From an uncultured Clostridia bacterium (GTDB lineage Bacteria; Bacillota; Clostridia; Christensenellales; UBA1242): DNA of 56,097 bases. Shown one piece after another: positions 27,012 through 36,243 of the stretch (position 1 is the first letter of the stretch; every line of letters starts with the position of its first letter). Under the pieces are notes generated by a model. It ran no database searches, had not been told where the DNA came from, and was given only the letters and a program-made list of their open reading frames with translations. A program made the translations under genes and the position numbers. The stretch covers positions 1-56,097 of the forward strand of contig CALWOV010000005.1 of NCBI GenBank assembly GCA_944383275.1, read 5' to 3'.

Positions 27012-27455
27012 CATTTGTCTTTCATTTTGTTCATTCCTAGTGTTTATAGCAATTTGTGGTTTGTTTTCATTTAATTGAATTATAGTTTTTGATAAATCAT
27101 CATTTTCATCGAACATACTTTTTAATTGATTTTTAACTATATCTAATTCACTTGAATTTTCTTGTTTAGATATTTCGGTTTGTTGCGCTTTTACTTTAAA
27201 ATAATCTACAATTTGTTCACTTTCTTGTTCATTTTTTTGTTTTTCTTGTTCTACTGTATAAACATTCTCTATATCAAGCAATATTTTACTTTTTTCAAAA
27301 TTTGTATCTGTATCAAAGATATTTTCATCATTTTGTTTTGCAACATAAATTGTTGAAATTCCATTTGAATTTTCAACTTGGTATGTATCATACTCTTCCA
27401 TCATTTTAGCATTTGCTTTTCTAAATAATTTGTTAATTTTTCTTCTTTTATTCAT
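27009..27455 (-). CDS. Small hydrophilic protein, unknown function
   Basis: A 148-residue protein rich in Gln, Glu, Asn and Lys, with no membrane helix and no signal peptide. The N-terminus is basic (KRRKINKLFRKANAKMMEEY), and the later part is probably helical and disordered, with a segment NSSELDIVKNQLKSMFDEND. I do not recognise a family. The ATG has AAAAGGAAAA upstream and a terminator follows at once, which supports expression. Confidence 0.55.
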   Translation of the reverse strand: MNKRRKINKLFRKANAKMMEEYDTYQVENSNGISTIYVAKQNDENIFDTDTNFEKSKILLDIENVYTVEQEKQKNEQESEQIVDYFKVKAQQTEISKQENSSELDIVKNQLKSMFDENDDLSKTIIQLNENKPQIAINTRNEQNERQM

Positions 27456-27573
27456 TTATATTTTCCTTTTAGTTATTCTTAAAAATTAACCTATTTTTAA
27501 TTGTTAAAAATATAACACAAAAGTAAAATTTTGTCAATATCAAAAAAGTCATTAGAACAAGCAGTTGAATAAT

Positions 27574-27608
27574 AAAAACAAAAAGGACAATGAAAATCAT
27601 TATCCTTT
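27574..27608 (-). terminator. Terminator of the glycolytic operon
   Basis: AAAGGACAATGA / TCATTATCCTTT 12-base stem with one wobble pair, loop of three, then a minus-strand T run. It lies just past gpmI. Confidence 0.85.
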
Positions 27609-27634
27609 ACATTAATTTAAAAAATATAGACTTT

Positions 27635-29149
27635 TTATTTAATTAAACTTTCTGCTTCCATTTCTTTTGGTTTTTTAAGTTCCATTAATTCTAAAACTGT
27701 TGGAGCAAACACATCTAAACCGAATTTGCCTTTTTTAAGTTTTACGCCCCTATCAGTTACTATAAATGGAACGGGATTAAGTGTATGACTTGTTGCATAT
27801 GGAGATTTTGGCCTAACATCTTCAATGTTTCCGTGGTCAGCAACAATCACGCAAACATACCCCATTTTTAACGCTGTGTCAACAACTTTTTCCAATGCTT
27901 TATCAACAGTTTCTAGCGCTGTAACACAAGCGTCGAAGTTTGCAGTATGCCCAACCATATCACAATTTGAAAAATTAATTAAAACAAAATCATAGATATT
28001 TTTTGAAATTTCAGTAACAGCAATTTGTGCAATTTCATTTGCTTTCATTTGAGGAAAATCAGCAAAACTATCAACATTTTCGCTTTCTACTAAAATTCTA
28101 TTTTCTTTTTTATATGGTTTTTCTATTCCACCATTAAAGTAATATGTAACATGAGCATATTTTGTAGTTTCTGCAAGTTTTAATTGTCTTTTACCTTGTT
28201 CGCTTAAATATTTTGACAAAGTTTCAGAAGGGTGTTCTGGTTTAAAAGCAACAGCAACTTTTGTTTGCCTTTTGTCATATTGACACATTGCTGTAAAATG
28301 AAGTCTTGGAAGTTTTCTTGTAAAAGGTAAAAACACACGGTCAGAAAATGCTGCAACGATTTGTCGCATACGGTCTGGTCGGAAATTAAAGAAAATCATT
28401 TCATCATTTGTTTTAAGCCCATTATAATCACCAACTACATATGGTGGTAAATATTCATCACTTGTGCCTTTTTTATATTCAATATTAAAAACTTCTTCAA
28501 AACTTTGAACTTTATCACCAATTCCTTTTGCGATAAGATTAAATGCTTTTTCTGTTCTTACGAATCTATCTTCTCTATCCATTGCATAAAATCTTCCACA
28601 AACAGTTGCAATTTGCCCAACACCTAATTCTTGAGTTTTATTAAAAAGTTCGGCTAAAAATTCTTTACCTGCATCAACCGGTGTATCTCTACCATCGGTT
28701 ATACAATGAATTTTTAATTTTTTTATTTCGTTTTGTTTTGCCATTTCAAGTAAGGCAAATAAATGGTGTAAAGAACTGTGCACTCCACCTGTTGAAACAA
28801 GCCCTATTAGATGAACGGTTGAATTATGTTTTTTTGCGCGTTTAAAAACATTTAAAAAAACTTGATTTTCAAAAAAAGTTTTATTTTCTATAGACATATT
28901 TATACGCATTAAATCTTGATATAATCTTTTTCCTGCGCCTAAATTTAAGTGTCCAACTTCACTATTTCCCATTTGTCCTTTAGGTAAGCCAACATATTCT
29001 TCACTAGCAAAAATTTGAGTGTTAGGATAATCTTTTAAAAGTTTATTATAAAAAGGCATTTTTGCTTTTTTAACCGGATTTCCTTCTGTTATATCAGAAA
29101 TTCCAAAACCATCTAATATTATGCCAACGACCTGTTTTTTTGTCTCCAT
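27635..29149 (-). CDS. gpmI: 2,3-bisphosphoglycerate-independent phosphoglycerate mutase
   Basis: GpmI interconverts 3- and 2-phosphoglycerate with two Mn ions and a phosphoserine intermediate. The 504-residue protein has the nucleophile motif MGNSEVGHLNLGAG (Ser in GNSEVGH), the RDTPVD and GRFYAMDRE substrate loops, NFRPDRMRQ, and the metal-binding ADHGN in the C-terminal part. Length and motifs are normal. It is the last gene of the operon with the Na/Pi symporter, pgk and tpiA, nine bases after tpiA. Preceded by AAGGAGTT. It supplies the lower part of glycolysis. Confidence 0.97.
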   Translation of the reverse strand: METKKQVVGIILDGFGISDITEGNPVKKAKMPFYNKLLKDYPNTQIFASEEYVGLPKGQMGNSEVGHLNLGAGKRLYQDLMRINMSIENKTFFENQVFLNVFKRAKKHNSTVHLIGLVSTGGVHSSLHHLFALLEMAKQNEIKKLKIHCITDGRDTPVDAGKEFLAELFNKTQELGVGQIATVCGRFYAMDREDRFVRTEKAFNLIAKGIGDKVQSFEEVFNIEYKKGTSDEYLPPYVVGDYNGLKTNDEMIFFNFRPDRMRQIVAAFSDRVFLPFTRKLPRLHFTAMCQYDKRQTKVAVAFKPEHPSETLSKYLSEQGKRQLKLAETTKYAHVTYYFNGGIEKPYKKENRILVESENVDSFADFPQMKANEIAQIAVTEISKNIYDFVLINFSNCDMVGHTANFDACVTALETVDKALEKVVDTALKMGYVCVIVADHGNIEDVRPKSPYATSHTLNPVPFIVTDRGVKLKKGKFGLDVFAPTVLELMELKKPKEMEAESLIK

Positions 29150-29158
29150 TATAACTCC

Positions 29159-29890
29159 TTAAACATTTCTTCCTATATTTATAAATTTTTCGGCATTTAA
29201 ACTTGCCCCGCCAACCAAAGCGCCATCTACCAAATCTGTTAAAAGATTGCTTGCGTTTTCTGAATTAACACTGCCACCATATAAAACCTTAATGCTTTTA
29301 GAATTTTCTCCATACATTTTTAAAAGTAAATTTTTAATATACTCTGTTATATTATTAATTGTTTTAGCATCAGCAGTTTTACCTGTGCCAATAGCCCATA
29401 CTGGTTCATATGCAATAATTAAATTATTCAATTCGCTTGCGTTAATTCCTTTAAGCCCTTTTTCTATTTGTTTTTTAATAACTTTTTTTGTTTCCTTGTT
29501 TTCGTATTCCTTCAATGTTTCGCCAATACAAAACAAAGGTGTTATTTTATTTTTAATTAGTTGTTTAATTTTTTCATTAATTTGCTCATCTGTTTCTGCA
29601 AAAATTGTTCTTCTTTCACTATGCCCAACCAAACAAAAATCTATATTAAAATCAGCAAGCATTTCTGCTGAAACTTCTCCTGTATATGCACCACTTGAAT
29701 ATTCACTGCAATTTTCAGCACCAACTAAACAAGTTTTCCCAAGTTTTTTCTTAATTTTTTCAATATAAACATAAGGAACAGCCAAACCAAATTTTACATT
29801 ATTAACTTTATTTTTTTTAAAAGATTTAATAAAATTGTCAATAATTTTTGCATTTTGGTTCATTTTCCAATTACCAATTATATATTTCAT
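29159..29890 (-). CDS. tpiA: Triosephosphate isomerase
   Basis: TpiA interconverts dihydroxyacetone phosphate and glyceraldehyde 3-phosphate. At 243 residues it has GNWKMN at the start, GHSERR (catalytic His region), YEPVWAIGTGKTA (catalytic Glu) and LYGGSVN near the C-terminus. A longer in-frame ORF to 29923 exists, but the ATG at 29890 directly follows the pgk stop with a one-base gap, and the pgk end supplies the AGAGG ribosome binding site. Translation is therefore coupled to pgk. Confidence 0.96.
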   Translation of the reverse strand: MKYIIGNWKMNQNAKIIDNFIKSFKKNKVNNVKFGLAVPYVYIEKIKKKLGKTCLVGAENCSEYSSGAYTGEVSAEMLADFNIDFCLVGHSERRTIFAETDEQINEKIKQLIKNKITPLFCIGETLKEYENKETKKVIKKQIEKGLKGINASELNNLIIAYEPVWAIGTGKTADAKTINNITEYIKNLLLKMYGENSKSIKVLYGGSVNSENASNLLTDLVDGALVGGASLNAEKFINIGRNV

Positions 29891-29891
29891 T

Positions 29892-31097
29892 TTAAACCTC
29901 TTCGTGTTTTGTTCCGATTGCATCTAAGCCTGGTAAAGATGCGCCTTCAAGATATTTAAGTGAAGCGCCACCACCTGTTGATACATGGGTAATTTCGTGC
30001 TCAAGACCCAGTTTTTCAATTGCACTTGCGCTATCACCACCACCAACTATGGTAATTGCATCTTTTGAACATTCTACCATTGCTTTTGCTATACCTGCAG
30101 TGCCTTCTGAAAATTTTTGAAATTCAAATACGCCCATAGGTCCATTCCAGAACACTGTTTTAGCCCGCGAAATTATTTTTGAATATAGTTTTATAGTTTT
30201 AGGGCCTATATCCATACCAATATCATCTTTCTTAAATTCTTTTGTAGAAATAATTTTAGTGTTTGCAGCAAAATTAAATTCATCTGCAACCACGTGGTCT
30301 ATAGGTAGCAAAACTTCTGTTCCACATTTCTCTGCTTTTTCAAGCAAAAGTTTTGCAAATTGAATTTTATCTTCTTCATAAGATGAATTACCTACATTAT
30401 GACCTTGTGATTTTAAAAATGTATAAGCCATTGCACCACCAATTAAAACGGTGTCTGCTTTTGCAATCATAGTGCTTAAAAGTGTTATTTTGTCTTTAAC
30501 TTTTGAACCACCAATAACTACCACAAAAGGTCTTTTAGGGTTGTTCATAACTTCATTAAAAACTTCCAATTCTCGCTCTACCAAAAAGCCAATGCAACTA
30601 GGTAAAAATTCGGTAATCTTTGCAGTGCTTGCATGTGCTCGGTGCATTGCTCCAAAAGCGTCATCACAGTATATATCAGCAATAGACGCAAGTTTTTTAG
30701 CAAATTCTTCAGAGTTTGCTTCTTCACCTGGCTCGAACCTTAAATTTTCAAGCATAATAATATCGCCATCTTGCATTCCCCTTACAAGTTTATGCGTATC
30801 AACACCTGCAACATCATTAGCAAGCACAACAGGCAATTTAATAAGTTGAGCAAGTTTATCTGCAACCCCACGAAGAGAAAGTTCTGGAACAACTTTTCCT
30901 TCTGGGCGACCCAAGTGTGAACATATAATTACTTTTGCTTTTTGCCCTACTAAATATTGAATCGTTGGTATTGCTTCCCTTATTCTTTTATCATTAGTAA
31001 TAACGCCATGTGAATTAAGTGGAACATTAAAATCTACCCTTAATAAAACTCTTTTCCCCTCTAACTTAAAATCTCTGATTGTTACTTTATTTTCCAT
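29892..31097 (-). CDS. pgk: Phosphoglycerate kinase
   Basis: Pgk transfers phosphate from 1,3-bisphosphoglycerate to ADP. The 401 residues contain RVDFNVPLN near the start, SHLGRP, the NLRFEPGEEAN block, GGSKVKDK and the C-terminal GGGDSASAIEKLG nucleotide motif. Length is typical. It begins one base after the Na/Pi symporter gene stop and has TGGAGGTTT before the ATG; tpiA follows after one base. The tight spacing shows a polycistronic mRNA. Note that glyceraldehyde-3-phosphate dehydrogenase (gap) is not in this cluster. Confidence 0.97.
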   Translation of the reverse strand: MENKVTIRDFKLEGKRVLLRVDFNVPLNSHGVITNDKRIREAIPTIQYLVGQKAKVIICSHLGRPEGKVVPELSLRGVADKLAQLIKLPVVLANDVAGVDTHKLVRGMQDGDIIMLENLRFEPGEEANSEEFAKKLASIADIYCDDAFGAMHRAHASTAKITEFLPSCIGFLVERELEVFNEVMNNPKRPFVVVIGGSKVKDKITLLSTMIAKADTVLIGGAMAYTFLKSQGHNVGNSSYEEDKIQFAKLLLEKAEKCGTEVLLPIDHVVADEFNFAANTKIISTKEFKKDDIGMDIGPKTIKLYSKIISRAKTVFWNGPMGVFEFQKFSEGTAGIAKAMVECSKDAITIVGGGDSASAIEKLGLEHEITHVSTGGGASLKYLEGASLPGLDAIGTKHEEV

Positions 31098-31098
31098 A

Positions 31099-32739
31099 TT
31101 AAACCTCCATTAAACTTGTTTTAATTGCAATATTCATAAAGTCAGTTCCTAATTTTCCAAACTCGTATAACATATTTAAGTAAATAGAATTATCTTGTTT
31201 TTTTGAATCTTTGTTATCAAATAATTTATGTTTTGCTTTTGTAATCTGTTTAGTATTGTTGTCAATTTCATCAAACATTTGCCTTAAAATTTCTTGTTTT
31301 TCATTTACAGGAGCATTACTGCTTACATAATCTGCAACTTTTAGCCCTAAATTTGTTACTTGTTCAACAATAGGCTTTAAAATTTCAATTTGCTCTTTTG
31401 TAAGCCCTTTGCCTCGTTTTAAATTATCAACTGAAAACTCTTCCAATCTTGTGCAAACCTTTAAGGCGTGCCCTGTATCACCCAAAATATAAATAAGATT
31501 ATTTGTTAATTCCATTGAACTTGCACCCTGCAAACCACTTATTCTTACAGCATTATTGGTGCTTAACTTTATTGCTTTTTCAAGCCCCGTAAATGTTCTT
31601 CGTAAATTTTTACTATCAGAAGTTTTTTCAAATAATTGTTTACAAAGTTTATTAGTTAAATCAACTTGCATACTGACAATTTTTGACACACCAGATAATA
31701 CTGCTGTGTGAGCAACACCTGCTGTTTTCATTGTAGTTTCGTCTATATCAAAAATATCATACATTGTTCCTTGTGATTTTTTAGGTTTAATTATAAGTCG
31801 CATAAGTTTTTCAAAAGGTTTTACAAAAATTAAAAGTATTAAACTTGGAACAACAAACAACAAAATAGTCATTACTACTAAGGTTATGCTTGGTTCATTT
31901 GCACAAAGCCCGTGCAACCAATCTGCAAAAGAAGATATTAATATTAAACCAAATATTATTGAACCTATAATTTTTGCAAATAAATTGAATACTAGCATTC
32001 TTTTACTGTTAGTGGTTTCACCAAAATTGTTTACCCAAAGATTTGTAATTGCTGTTCCGATATTCGTTCCTAACAACACCAAACAAGCAGACTGAATTGT
32101 AACAGGGCCAGCCGCATCAGCACTGCCACAAAGAACAATAAGCAACGCAAGCACAGGAAGCATACTGTTTAACAGAACACTTAAAACTAGACCAATCAAC
32201 ACCAATAAAATAGGATCAGTAGCCATTGAAATAACATCTGAAACTGCAGGTTGTTCTGCAATGACGCCCATACCTGAACTTATTAATGTTATCCCCAAGC
32301 AAAGCAGACCGAACCCCATCAATGCTTGTCCTACAAGTTGAACTTTATTCTTTTTAATAAACATTAGAATAAATGCGCCAACAAAGCAGAATATGGTAAA
32401 AATTTGTAACAAATTTATGCTTTCAAAAGCCATTACAATGGTTGACAAAGAAGAACCAGCAGCTGTTCCTAGAACCATAGCCATTGCAGAAGTTAAACCA
32501 ATTGCACCAACATTAACAAAACCAACTATCATAGAATTGGTTAAAACAGAAGTTTGCAATAAACCTGTTACACCAGCCCCTAAGCCCCAACTTTGTATAA
32601 GACGCTTAGATGAATGTGTTATTGCACGCTTAAAGCCAAGCCCTAGACACCCTTCAAGCCCACGGTTCATAACACTAATTCCATAAAGCATAACACCAAG
32701 GCCTGCAAGTGCTGTGATAATGCTGTAAAATATCTCCAT
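31099..32739 (-). CDS. Na+/phosphate cotransporter family protein with PhoU-like domain
   Basis: NptA-type symporters import inorganic phosphate with sodium. About eight membrane helices fill residues 1-310 in two inverted repeats. The first repeat has LLQTSVLTNSM (a QS-type substrate motif), and the second has LLGTNIGTAITNLWVN. The cytoplasmic C-terminal half (about 340-546) is helical and PhoU-like. The 546-residue length fits the bacterial family. It is the first gene of an operon whose later genes are pgk, tpiA and gpmI, with one-base gaps, and it has its own promoter at 32787-32815. An association of phosphate uptake with ATP-making glycolysis is inferred from the order. Confidence 0.92.
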   Translation of the reverse strand: MEIFYSIITALAGLGVMLYGISVMNRGLEGCLGLGFKRAITHSSKRLIQSWGLGAGVTGLLQTSVLTNSMIVGFVNVGAIGLTSAMAMVLGTAAGSSLSTIVMAFESINLLQIFTIFCFVGAFILMFIKKNKVQLVGQALMGFGLLCLGITLISSGMGVIAEQPAVSDVISMATDPILLVLIGLVLSVLLNSMLPVLALLIVLCGSADAAGPVTIQSACLVLLGTNIGTAITNLWVNNFGETTNSKRMLVFNLFAKIIGSIIFGLILISSFADWLHGLCANEPSITLVVMTILLFVVPSLILLIFVKPFEKLMRLIIKPKKSQGTMYDIFDIDETTMKTAGVAHTAVLSGVSKIVSMQVDLTNKLCKQLFEKTSDSKNLRRTFTGLEKAIKLSTNNAVRISGLQGASSMELTNNLIYILGDTGHALKVCTRLEEFSVDNLKRGKGLTKEQIEILKPIVEQVTNLGLKVADYVSSNAPVNEKQEILRQMFDEIDNNTKQITKAKHKLFDNKDSKKQDNSIYLNMLYEFGKLGTDFMNIAIKTSLMEV

Positions 32740-32786
32740 TTTTTCCTCTAAATTTTTAAAAAATAAAAAAATTTGCTTTATTTATA

Positions 32787-32815
32787 ATGATACTAAAAAT
32801 ATAGAAAACAGGCAA
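32787..32815 (-). promoter_or_regulatory. Candidate sigma-A promoter of the phosphate-glycolysis operon
   Basis: Minus strand TTGCCT, 17-base spacer, TATCAT, with a leader of about 40 bases. Confidence 0.5.
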
Positions 32816-32838
32816 CCAAATTGAAGTAAAATTTAAAC

Positions 32839-33765
32839 TTAATTTAAACAAGATAATAAACTGTATATTTCATCAAAACTAGAACTTGTTGTTAATTTAT
32901 ATCTTAACTGCCTTGCGTTTTTTATGTTTGAAACATAACTTGCTAAATGTTTTCTCATATGTAATAAAACAAGTTTTTCTGGTAAATATTTGCTTAAAAT
33001 TTCTATATGTTTTTTTATTATATCTGTAATTTTAACATCAAACTTTTCACCATTAAGTTCAGCAAAAATCCAAGGTTTCCCAAGCGCACCTCTGCCTATG
33101 GCAATTCCATCACACCCTGTTGTTTCGAACATTCTATCTGCCTGTTCTTTATTGGTAACATCACCGTTTCCAAACACAGGAATTTTAACATTTTCTTTAA
33201 CTTCCTTTATAATGTTTAAATCAACTGTTCCCTGATACATTTGTTCTCGAGTTCTTCCGTGAACACAAACAGCACTTGCGCCTGCATTTTCGCACATTAT
33301 TGCAAACTCTTTGGCATTTAAGTTTTTAGAATCAAAACCTGCTCGAAACTTTACAGTTACAGGTTTATTTGCAAATTTTACTGCTGTTTTAATAACTTTT
33401 TCTGCAGTAGTTATGTCTTTCATTAAATAAGAGCCCATTTTCTCTTTAACTATTTTAGGAACAGGACAGCCCATATTAATATCTAAAATATCCCAATCTT
33501 TAAAGACATCTGATTTTAAAACCTGCTCTACGATTTCTGGTTCTCGTGAAAATATTTGAACAGATTTTGGCTTTTCATTTTCTTCGTAACATAAAAGATT
33601 TTTAGTATTATCACTTCCATATAACAAGCCCTTTGCACTTACCATTTCACTAACTGTAAGTCCACACCCAAACAATGAACACAAACTTCTAAAACCGGCA
33701 TCTGTAAAACCTGCCATTGGTGCTAAAATATATTTAGATTTTAATTCTATATTCCCTATCTTCAT
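32839..33765 (-). CDS. tRNA-dihydrouridine synthase
   Basis: Dus enzymes reduce uridines in tRNA with FMN and NADPH. The 308-residue TIM-barrel protein starts MKIGNIELKSKYILAPMAGF (FMN loop), has MVSAKGL, DINMGCPVPKI with the catalytic Cys, VKFRAGF, VHGRTREQMYQG and GNGDVTN / GIAIGRGALGKPW. A longer ORF up to 33873 runs through the terminator of the HU gene and is not used: the ATG at 33765 has GGAGAAA before it. It probably relies on readthrough of that terminator or an unseen promoter. Confidence 0.95.
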   Translation of the reverse strand: MKIGNIELKSKYILAPMAGFTDAGFRSLCSLFGCGLTVSEMVSAKGLLYGSDNTKNLLCYEENEKPKSVQIFSREPEIVEQVLKSDVFKDWDILDINMGCPVPKIVKEKMGSYLMKDITTAEKVIKTAVKFANKPVTVKFRAGFDSKNLNAKEFAIMCENAGASAVCVHGRTREQMYQGTVDLNIIKEVKENVKIPVFGNGDVTNKEQADRMFETTGCDGIAIGRGALGKPWIFAELNGEKFDVKITDIIKKHIEILSKYLPEKLVLLHMRKHLASYVSNIKNARQLRYKLTTSSSFDEIYSLLSCLN

Positions 33766-33779
33766 ATTTTCTCCGTCAA

Positions 33780-33806
33780 TAAAAAAAGGGCTTATAATGC
33801 CCTTTA
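33780..33806 (-). terminator. Terminator of the first HU gene
   Basis: AAAGGGC / GCCCTTT stem with a seven-base loop and a minus-strand run of T. It lies only 15 bases upstream of the dus start codon. Confidence 0.85.
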
Positions 33807-33924
33807 TAAACTTTAAAAAGCATAAATTAATTTGCTTTTTAAACAAGTTACCACAATATAACAAAGCAGGCACATTTTGTGTTGCATATTAAATGTGGTT
33901 AATAAAATTACTTAAAGTAATATA

Positions 33925-34197
33925 TTAGTTTATTGCGTCTTTAAAACCCTTACCAGCCTTGAATGCAGGAACTTTAGTTGCAGGAATTTTAATAGGTTGT
34001 TTGGTAAGTGGGTTTACGCCGTTTCTTGCGGCTCTTTTTCTTGTTTCAAATTTACCAAAACCTGTTAAAACAACATCGCCACCCTTTTTTAAAGTTTCTT
34101 GAATTACATCAAAAACTGCATTAACTGCTCTACCTGCGTCAGCCAAAGATGAACCTGATTTCTCGGCTACTGCAGCAATAAATTCTTGTTTGTTCAT
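33925..34197 (-). CDS. hup: HU-family DNA-binding protein
   Basis: HU dimers bend and compact DNA. This 90-residue protein is a canonical HU: NKQEFIAAVAEKSG at the start, the beta-arm segment LTGFGKFETRKRAARNGVNP, the arm tip PLTKQPIKIPATKVPAFKAG, and KGFKDAIN at the end. It has a good promoter (34228-34255), AAAAGGAGAAA before the ATG and a downstream terminator. A second, more divergent HU gene lies 112 bases upstream. Confidence 0.97.
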   Translation of the reverse strand: MNKQEFIAAVAEKSGSSLADAGRAVNAVFDVIQETLKKGGDVVLTGFGKFETRKRAARNGVNPLTKQPIKIPATKVPAFKAGKGFKDAIN

Positions 34198-34227
34198 TAC
34201 TTTTTCTCCTTTTATTGAGTTAACAAG

Positions 34228-34255
34228 AGTATAGCATAAAAATTTTTCTTTTCAA
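34228..34255 (-). promoter_or_regulatory. Sigma-A promoter of hup
   Basis: Minus strand TTGAAA, 16-base spacer ending TGC, TATACT (extended -10). Confidence 0.78.
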
Positions 34256-34309
34256 AACGATTTTTAATGTTTTTAACAAAAAAAGTCTAATTTTTGCTAA
34301 AAAATAAGG

Positions 34310-34579
34310 TTAAAAATGGCTTTTTAGCGATAAACTTGGCTTAAAACGAGGCAAATTTTGTGCAGCAATTATGATTTTTTGACCAGTTTGTGGATTTATT
34401 CCCTGTCTTTCAGCACGATAATGGGTGTAAAATTTACCAAATTTAGCAATGGAAATAATTTCTCCTCGTTGCAAAGTTTGAGTTATAACTTGCAACAAAG
34501 CCTGTAAACAGGCATTGCAATCTTTACTGCTTAATTTACTGTGTTTTGAAACTTGCTTTAAAAGTTCTGTTTTATTCAT
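34310..34579 (-). CDS. Divergent second HU-family protein
   Basis: The 89-residue protein has the HU fold: NKTELLKQVSKHSKLSSKDC, LQRGEIISIAKFGKFYTHYR and QGINPQTGQKIIIAAQNLPRF. The end PSLSLKSHF lacks the usual FKAGKxLKDAVN segment, and several cysteines are unusual. It is preceded by AAAGGAGGTG and follows the spoVB-like gene by about 50 bases, so it may be co-transcribed with that gene, perhaps during sporulation (inference). It could be a specialised nucleoid protein. Confidence 0.88.
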   Translation of the reverse strand: MNKTELLKQVSKHSKLSSKDCNACLQALLQVITQTLQRGEIISIAKFGKFYTHYRAERQGINPQTGQKIIIAAQNLPRFKPSLSLKSHF

Positions 34580-34627
34580 AAAGCACCTCCTTTAATGCAA
34601 TATTTCCCTCAAATTAAATTTATACAC

Positions 34628-36184
34628 CTAATTTTTAAATTTTGTTTTTAGTTTTTTAAATTGAAATAAAACTTTCTCTAAAAGTTCAACTTTTAAACTA
34701 ATAATTCCAATTAAATATAGCAATATTCCACCAATAATACAAATAGGTAAACTTATATAAACATTTACATTTACAAGCAAGTTTTTAAGAACTAAAACCC
34801 CAAGTGCCATAATTAAACACGCCCCCAAGATTGTCGAGAAATTTTTAAAAAAATATAAATTTATTTTTTCTTTATATTTTAGATAAACAGCATTTAATAT
34901 AATTGCAACTCCGTAAAAAGTATAGTTAGAAATTATTACACCATAAATATTAATACTATTGATTGGAACAAGCATAACTAACACAACTATTTTTATAATT
35001 GCAGCAATCAACAAATTAAAAACAGGTATCTTAGAATGATTTAAACCTTGCATACCAGCATTTTGGGTTTGTAAAAGTGCCATAAACACAATGAGTCCAG
35101 ATGATAAAAGCAAAATGTTAGAAGCAAGTGATGTTCCGTTTATATTACTTGAAACTAAACTGTTTGAATAAAGAAATTCTATTATCGGAACTGATAGAAT
35201 AGCAACACCAATAGCGCTAGGAATTGCAATATTCATAGCAAGCCACAAGCCTTTGCTTAATTCAGATTTATCACTTGATTTTGCACTTAAAAATGGAACA
35301 ACGGCTGTTGCAACACCCAATGTTAAAACAACAGGAACATTTATAATAGAATTAACAACGCCATTATTTATACCCCACATAACTGTGCTATCGCTAACAT
35401 TAAACCCACCTGAATTTAAAAGATTTATAACAAGAAAACTATCTATTACCAAAGTAAAAGGTATTATAAAGGAAGCAAGCACGATTGGAAATGAAGTGTA
35501 AATTAATTCTTTAAAAATTGCTTTATTGGTTAAATTTGAACTTTTTATTTCATATTTTTCTTTTTTGGCTTTTAAATAGCAGATAAACATATACAACACA
35601 GCAACAAGTTCGCTTAAAACCACACCTAAAACTGCGCCTGCAACTCCATAAATAAGACCGTAACCCAAAAATAAATAACTAAAAAGCAAACCAAAAACCA
35701 ATTTTCCACTTTGTTCAACAATATTACTCATTGCTGTTGGCAGCATATTCATTCTTCCTTGAAAATATCCCCTGAAAGCCGAAAGCACACTTACAAGCAC
35801 TACGGCAAAAGAAATAACCATATATGGCAAATAAATTTGTGAATTTCCTTGCATATTTGCAATTAAGGTCGAGCAAGAAAACAATAAAATTCCAGCAGCC
35901 AAACCAAATATAAAAAGTGAAATTAAACTTACTTTAAAAATTTTATTAATTTCAAATAAATTACCTTCGCGCTTTGCAATCATTTTACTAATTGCACTTG
36001 GCATTCCTGTTGAAGAAATAACAAGCAATAGAGAAAACAATGGGAACACTAACTGATACATTCCAAGTCCTTCACTGCCCAATATCCAAGTTAAAGGAAT
36101 GCGATAAATCGCCCCCAACAATTTTGCAACTATACTTGCTACAATTAAAATTGCAACTCCACCAAAAAAAGTTTGTTTCTTCAT
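34628..36184 (-). CDS. spoVB: SpoVB/MurJ-like polysaccharide flippase
   Basis: MOP-superfamily flippases move lipid-linked sugars across the membrane; SpoVB is needed for spore cortex synthesis. The 518 residues equal the length of Bacillus SpoVB. About 14 helices are visible, with the family start FFGGVAILIVASIVAKLLGA and YRIPLTWILGSEGLGMYQL, and STGMPSAISKMIAKRE soon after. No clear ribosome binding site is seen before the ATG at 36184. The gene follows glmM and its terminator and precedes the second HU gene. It might instead be a vegetative MurJ/YabM-type flippase, which the sequence alone cannot exclude. Confidence 0.82.
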   Translation of the reverse strand: MKKQTFFGGVAILIVASIVAKLLGAIYRIPLTWILGSEGLGMYQLVFPLFSLLLVISSTGMPSAISKMIAKREGNLFEINKIFKVSLISLFIFGLAAGILLFSCSTLIANMQGNSQIYLPYMVISFAVVLVSVLSAFRGYFQGRMNMLPTAMSNIVEQSGKLVFGLLFSYLFLGYGLIYGVAGAVLGVVLSELVAVLYMFICYLKAKKEKYEIKSSNLTNKAIFKELIYTSFPIVLASFIIPFTLVIDSFLVINLLNSGGFNVSDSTVMWGINNGVVNSIINVPVVLTLGVATAVVPFLSAKSSDKSELSKGLWLAMNIAIPSAIGVAILSVPIIEFLYSNSLVSSNINGTSLASNILLLSSGLIVFMALLQTQNAGMQGLNHSKIPVFNLLIAAIIKIVVLVMLVPINSINIYGVIISNYTFYGVAIILNAVYLKYKEKINLYFFKNFSTILGACLIMALGVLVLKNLLVNVNVYISLPICIIGGILLYLIGIISLKVELLEKVLFQFKKLKTKFKN

Positions 36185-36216
36185 AGTTTTAGTTTGTATT
36201 ATGAAAAATTAAATAT

Positions 36217-36243
36217 ACAAAAAAACAAGCAAATTGCTTGTTA
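36217..36243 (-). terminator. Terminator overlapping the glmM stop
   Basis: AACAAGCAA / TTGCTTGTT nine-base stem with a minimal loop and a minus-strand run of seven T; it contains the stop codon. Confidence 0.88.

Noticed and set aside
29891-29923. Longer TpiA start overlapping pgk
   Set aside because: The TIM family start is MKYIIGNWKMN and the ATG at 29890 uses the pgk end as ribosome binding site.
33766-33873. N-terminal extension of the Dus gene
   Set aside because: It runs through the HU terminator; the conserved start and ribosome binding site are at 33765.
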